From the NCBI GenBank assembly GCA_030621995.1, contig JAUXGP010000051.1:1-9090 (forward strand): a DNA stretch of 9,090 nt, given 5' to 3'. The DNA is from Psychrilyobacter sp. (GTDB taxonomy: Bacteria > Fusobacteriota > Fusobacteriia > Fusobacteriales > Fusobacteriaceae). Below are positions 6,357 to 9,090 of this stretch, one piece after another (the stretch's first letter is position 1; every line of letters begins with the position of its first letter). Below the pieces are notes generated by a model. That model was given only the letters and a program-made list of their open reading frames with translations. It had not been told where the DNA came from and searched no databases. Both the position numbers and the translations under genes were made by a program.

Positions 6357-6959
6357 GAAAAAAAATATAAAATACTCATCATCAGTGATACAGAAATTTT
6401 GGGACGATATTCCATGGATAAGTTAAAAAATATGTTCTCCGATATTGACTTTATAATTTCGGCAGGAGATCTGGGAAATGATTATTTGGATTATCTTTTT
6501 ACAACTCTCAATAAGGATATCATCTATGTCAACGGAAATCATGTCTATAAGAAGGGACATGATATCTCTTTTTGTAAAAATATAGATGGAAAAATTATAA
6601 AATATAAGGGGCTAAAAATATTTGGATTGGGAGGGAGTAAAAAATACTCCTACCAGGAAAATCAATATTCAGAGTTTGAGATGACCCAGAGGATAATCTC
6701 AAATTTGGGATACCTTCTCTGGGGAAAACTCGATATTATGGTAACCCACACTCCCCCGCGAAGGATCAATGACCGGGAAGATTTTACCCATCAGGGATTT
6801 GAGGTATTTCATAAAATTTTAAAGCATTTTAAGCCTAAATTATGGATCCATGGGCATATTCACCTGGTTTCCCATATGGACACTCAGGAAACTATCATAG
6901 GGGATACCCGAATTATCAATGCCTATGGATATAAAATTATAGAATATGTGAAAAATTAG
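6354..6959 (+). CDS. Calcineurin-like metallophosphoesterase
   Basis: The 201-residue product is a single-domain metallophosphoesterase, probably cytoplasmic, with no signal peptide. The dinuclear-metal motifs run in order: D-x-[HE] as SDTE (11-14), GD in SAGDLGNDY (36-44), GNH (61-63), THTPP (131-135) and GHIH (167-170). The first motif is usually D-x-H. Here it is D12-T-E14, a substitution I recall in some clostridial and related small phosphoesterases, so it need not mean loss of activity. The remaining ligands (D39, N62, H132, H168, H170) are present. Substrates in this superfamily range from cyclic nucleotides to nucleic acids and phosphoproteins, and none can be assigned here. It lies 9 bases upstream of the ParB-like gene and very likely shares its transcript, so the two may work together. 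Confidence 0.85.
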   Translation: MEKKYKILIISDTEILGRYSMDKLKNMFSDIDFIISAGDLGNDYLDYLFTTLNKDIIYVNGNHVYKKGHDISFCKNIDGKIIKYKGLKIFGLGGSKKYSYQENQYSEFEMTQRIISNLGYLLWGKLDIMVTHTPPRRINDREDFTHQGFEVFHKILKHFKPKLWIHGHIHLVSHMDTQETIIGDTRIINAYGYKIIEYVKN

Positions 6960-6968
6960 GAGGTCTTT

Positions 6969-8735
6969 ATGAATAATTCATATATCCAGGAGGAAGCTAG
7001 AAATGCCTATGATAAATTTGTAGGAAAGGGGAAGATCTTGGGAATCTCCCTGAGCCACAGAGAGGAATTGAAGAAATTTTCAGATATACAAAAAGAACTT
7101 TCTGCCTATAATAACTCCTACCTGGGACTTCAAAGTGTTCCCCTCTCTAAGATTGTTGGGAGTGTGCAGAAAACTGAAGATTTTAAAAAGGGATTTATCC
7201 CTAAAAACAGTATCGTCAAGATCAGATGGTGTAATATCTATATTGAGATGCTGGGAGATTTCAAGCTCCCTCCGGTTGACCTCTATAAAATAAGGGGTGA
7301 ATACTATGTCTATGACGGCAACCACAGAATCTCTGTAGCTCATTTTCTTAATTTTTCATCTATAGAGGCTGTAGTAACCGAATTTTTTTCAGGGGAGGAC
7401 ACCGAGGAGGAGCTGAACTACAGGGAACAATTTAAATTTACAAAACAAACCCAGCTGAACCTCGATCTTACAGAAAGCGGAGATTATAAAAAACTCCTGT
7501 ATGACATCGAAGATTTAGAGAGCAGCGAGGACCTTATTAAAAAATCAAAATACTGGTATCAAAATATATATACCCCCATTATAAAAATTCTAAAATTTAA
7601 CGGGATGGCCACAGATAATAAATTAGAGGGAGATCTATATATAAAGTTTTTAGAACATAGAAGATATTTGATCAACAGCACTAAAAAATATGATTATTCC
7701 TATGCCGTAATTGACTATCTGAATATGGTCTACCTCCAGAAGAAATATACCATCCAAACTCAAATAAAGATCAATCACTATATAGATTCCCTCATTAGAA
7801 GGCTGTATAAATCAGATAAGGAAAGTTCTATGGACCAGGTCCAAAAGGACAGACTTTTAGACCTTCGAGGATTAATCAGAGGTGATTTTATAGATGAACT
7901 CTATTTTTCAAAGGTCATCAGGAGAGATATCAGGTCATGGTATTACACAAAAGTTCGGACAGCTATAGATATTTTTAAGGATAAATCCAGATCATTTGAA
8001 AAAGCCGAATTGCTTCAGACAAACCAGCTGAAATTATATCGGGAATTAAAGGACTATATGAATTATTATAAAAAAAATCATTCAAATGCATCCACAAGGG
8101 AAGGTATTTTAGACTATATATTGGAGATTTTGATGCCTATCCTTAATTACCTTTCCCATAAAAAAATAGATGAAAGTGAGTTTATTATACAGTACTTTAA
8201 ATTCAGTCATCGAAAAATTAAATTTTTAAAGAATGGAAAAAATATAAGTTGGAAAGAATTGGAAGATCTCTACCTGGATATCGGATCGGAAAGTTCCACT
8301 ATCCAAGACTGGCTGTCCAAAACATTGAAAAAAGAAAAAATTTTTAAGGGCGATATCCTAAAAGGAGTCAAAGAACTCCTCCTCATAAAGGGGCAGGATG
8401 TAGAAACTTTTGGTGAATTGATGGATCTCTACGAGGGGACTACAAACTATAAAACTATCCTCCATATAAAAAAACAGGTCTGGAATTTTATAGAACAGAG
8501 TCCTGCAGATGACTGGGTCAAAGAGAAATTTGTTGTAGACTTGGAAAAATTAACACACAATAAAGAGGGATTAAAGTTTTTTAAAACTGAGAGATTTATG
8601 CACTTTATCCGGGGAAAATCAAACACCTATACCATCGTTGATTTCTATATGGATATCATCAATTACGGGGAAAAACAAAATATAGAAAATCCAATAGATA
8701 TAGATACATTGCTGATGCAGTATATTAATAAATAA
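6969..8735 (+). CDS. Uncharacterised 588-residue protein with N-terminal ParB/sulfiredoxin-like domain
   Basis: Residues about 54-138 have a ParB/Srx-like fold signature: the lead-in LQSVPLSKIVGSV (54-66), LPPVDLYKI (100-108), and YYVYDGNHRISVAHFLNF (112-129), ending in I.AVVTEF. The DGNHR motif matches the ParB-like DG.HR box. The catalytic cysteine of sulfiredoxin is absent. The next part (TQLNLDLTESGDYKKLL, then KYWYQNIYTPIIKIL at 194-208 and DLYIKFLEHRRYL at 222-234) resembles a conserved extension I recall from actinobacterial and Chloroflexota ParB-like/DUF4032-type proteins of unknown function. Residues about 240-588 are charged, tyrosine- and lysine-rich and probably helical; I recognise no domain, signal peptide or membrane segment there. 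It is not chromosomal ParB, because the helix-turn-helix and parA are missing. AGGAGGT (6958-6964) overlaps the upstream stop codon and fixes the start 9 bases after the phosphoesterase gene. Function unknown. Confidence 0.8.
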   Translation: MNNSYIQEEARNAYDKFVGKGKILGISLSHREELKKFSDIQKELSAYNNSYLGLQSVPLSKIVGSVQKTEDFKKGFIPKNSIVKIRWCNIYIEMLGDFKLPPVDLYKIRGEYYVYDGNHRISVAHFLNFSSIEAVVTEFFSGEDTEEELNYREQFKFTKQTQLNLDLTESGDYKKLLYDIEDLESSEDLIKKSKYWYQNIYTPIIKILKFNGMATDNKLEGDLYIKFLEHRRYLINSTKKYDYSYAVIDYLNMVYLQKKYTIQTQIKINHYIDSLIRRLYKSDKESSMDQVQKDRLLDLRGLIRGDFIDELYFSKVIRRDIRSWYYTKVRTAIDIFKDKSRSFEKAELLQTNQLKLYRELKDYMNYYKKNHSNASTREGILDYILEILMPILNYLSHKKIDESEFIIQYFKFSHRKIKFLKNGKNISWKELEDLYLDIGSESSTIQDWLSKTLKKEKIFKGDILKGVKELLLIKGQDVETFGELMDLYEGTTNYKTILHIKKQVWNFIEQSPADDWVKEKFVVDLEKLTHNKEGLKFFKTERFMHFIRGKSNTYTIVDFYMDIINYGEKQNIENPIDIDTLLMQYINK

Positions 8736-8756
8736 TAACGAAATTCGGTGCAAAAT

Positions 8757-8798
8757 AGAGTCTATAACTCTCTTAGTCTCTCTTTGATTAAAGAGAGA
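8757..8798 (+). other. Stem-loop with a competing upstream arm ahead of the HAD gene
   Basis: TCTCTCTTT (8777-8785) and AAAGAGAGA (8790-8798) form a perfect 9-bp stem with loop GATT. Upstream CTCTCTT (8768-8774) could compete for the same right arm, and it also takes part in an AGAGT/ACTCT hairpin (8757-8771). No T-run follows. This could be a transcript-end structure for the ParB-like gene or a leader for the next gene. Confidence 0.45.
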
Positions 8799-8823
8799 AA
8801 CTATATAAAAAGGGGAAAAAATT

Positions 8824-9090
8824 ATGATAAAAGCAATTATGCTGGATCTGGACGGGACATTATTAGATAATGACCATAAGATCAGCGACACAAATAAAGA
8901 AGTACTGAGAAAATTAGAGGATAAGGGAATAAAAATATTTTTAGCCACCGGGAGGAGCTATGAATCCATGAGATCATATCATGAGGAACTCAACTTAACG
9001 ACTCCTGCTATCTGCTATAATGGAGCCAAAATTATATATCCCAATGGAAGCGAGAGGGAATATCCGGTAAAAGAAAGACCACTTAAAACA
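8824..9090 (+). CDS. Cof-type HAD-superfamily phosphatase, N-terminal part (3' end outside window)
   Basis: Eighty-nine residues are visible before the window ends, with the frame still open. HAD motif I is DLDGTLLD (8-15), where D8 would be the nucleophile and D10 the acid/base. Motif II is LATGRS (40-45), with T42 positioned to bind phosphate. The spacing and the following sequence (AICYNGAKI) are typical of the Cof/YbiV-like IIB subfamily, cytoplasmic phosphatases of sugar phosphates, pyridoxal phosphate or FMN with broad specificity; the cap domain that would narrow this lies outside the window. The ribosome binding site AAAGGGGA (8809-8816) sits 7 bases before the ATG. The 88-base gap upstream with its stem-loop suggests that it may be transcribed separately from the ParB-like gene. 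Confidence 0.88.
   Translation, partial: MIKAIMLDLDGTLLDNDHKISDTNKEVLRKLEDKGIKIFLATGRSYESMRSYHEELNLTTPAICYNGAKIIYPNGSEREYPVKERPLKT

Noticed and set aside
7080..7343. Open frame on the - strand opposite the ParB-like domain
   Set aside because: The sense strand carries conserved family motifs over the same bases, and the antisense product has none.
8742..8758. Possible third, degenerate copy of the dispersed ATTCGTG repeat (AATTCGGTGCAAAATAG)
   Set aside because: The match to 6244-6259 needs two single-base indels and substitutions over a short length, which is not distinguishable from chance.
8619..8948. Open frame on the - strand spanning the gap before the HAD gene
   Set aside because: It overlaps the ends of two sense genes with clear motifs, and its composition fits the complement of AT-rich coding DNA.

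Overview
The window is an AT-rich chromosomal segment in which every convincing gene lies on the + strand. Protein content and gene order (ftsX, an EnvC/M23-like protein, nadK, recN, a Xer-like recombinase, era, a metallophosphoesterase) fit a low-GC anaerobe, most likely a member of the Fusobacteriota related to Ilyobacter or Propionigenium. That placement is an inference from codon bias and protein style, not from a search. There are no rRNA or tRNA genes, no CRISPR array and no insertion sequence.

Layout. 1-447 is the C-terminal part of FtsX, cut by the window edge. It is followed after 4 bases by a secreted coiled-coil protein with a degenerate LytM (M23) domain (452-1570), the expected FtsEX partner that activates septal cell-wall hydrolysis. 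Next come NAD kinase (1640-2434) and the DNA-repair ATPase RecN (2428-4089), which overlap by 7 bases and are probably translationally coupled. A 170-base intergenic region with imperfect inverted repeats leads to a Xer-family tyrosine recombinase (4260-5117) that appears to lack its first catalytic arginine. A 187-base leader with two hairpins precedes era (5305-6201), the ribosome-assembly GTPase. A 152-base spacer then holds a large palindrome built from two inverted copies of a short dispersed repeat. A two-gene unit follows: a calcineurin-like phosphoesterase (6354-6959) and a 588-residue protein with an N-terminal ParB/sulfiredoxin-like fold and a long unrecognised helical C-terminus (6969-8735). 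The window ends inside a Cof-type HAD phosphatase (8824 onward).

How the genes relate. ftsX and the EnvC-like gene form a cell-division module. nadK-recN is a cofactor and DNA-repair pair. era is housekeeping. The least understood parts are the phosphoesterase/ParB-like pair, which is the best candidate here for an uncharacterised system, and the Xer-like protein with an altered active site. Most of the rest is ordinary core genome. No stretch longer than 300 bases lacks a gene.
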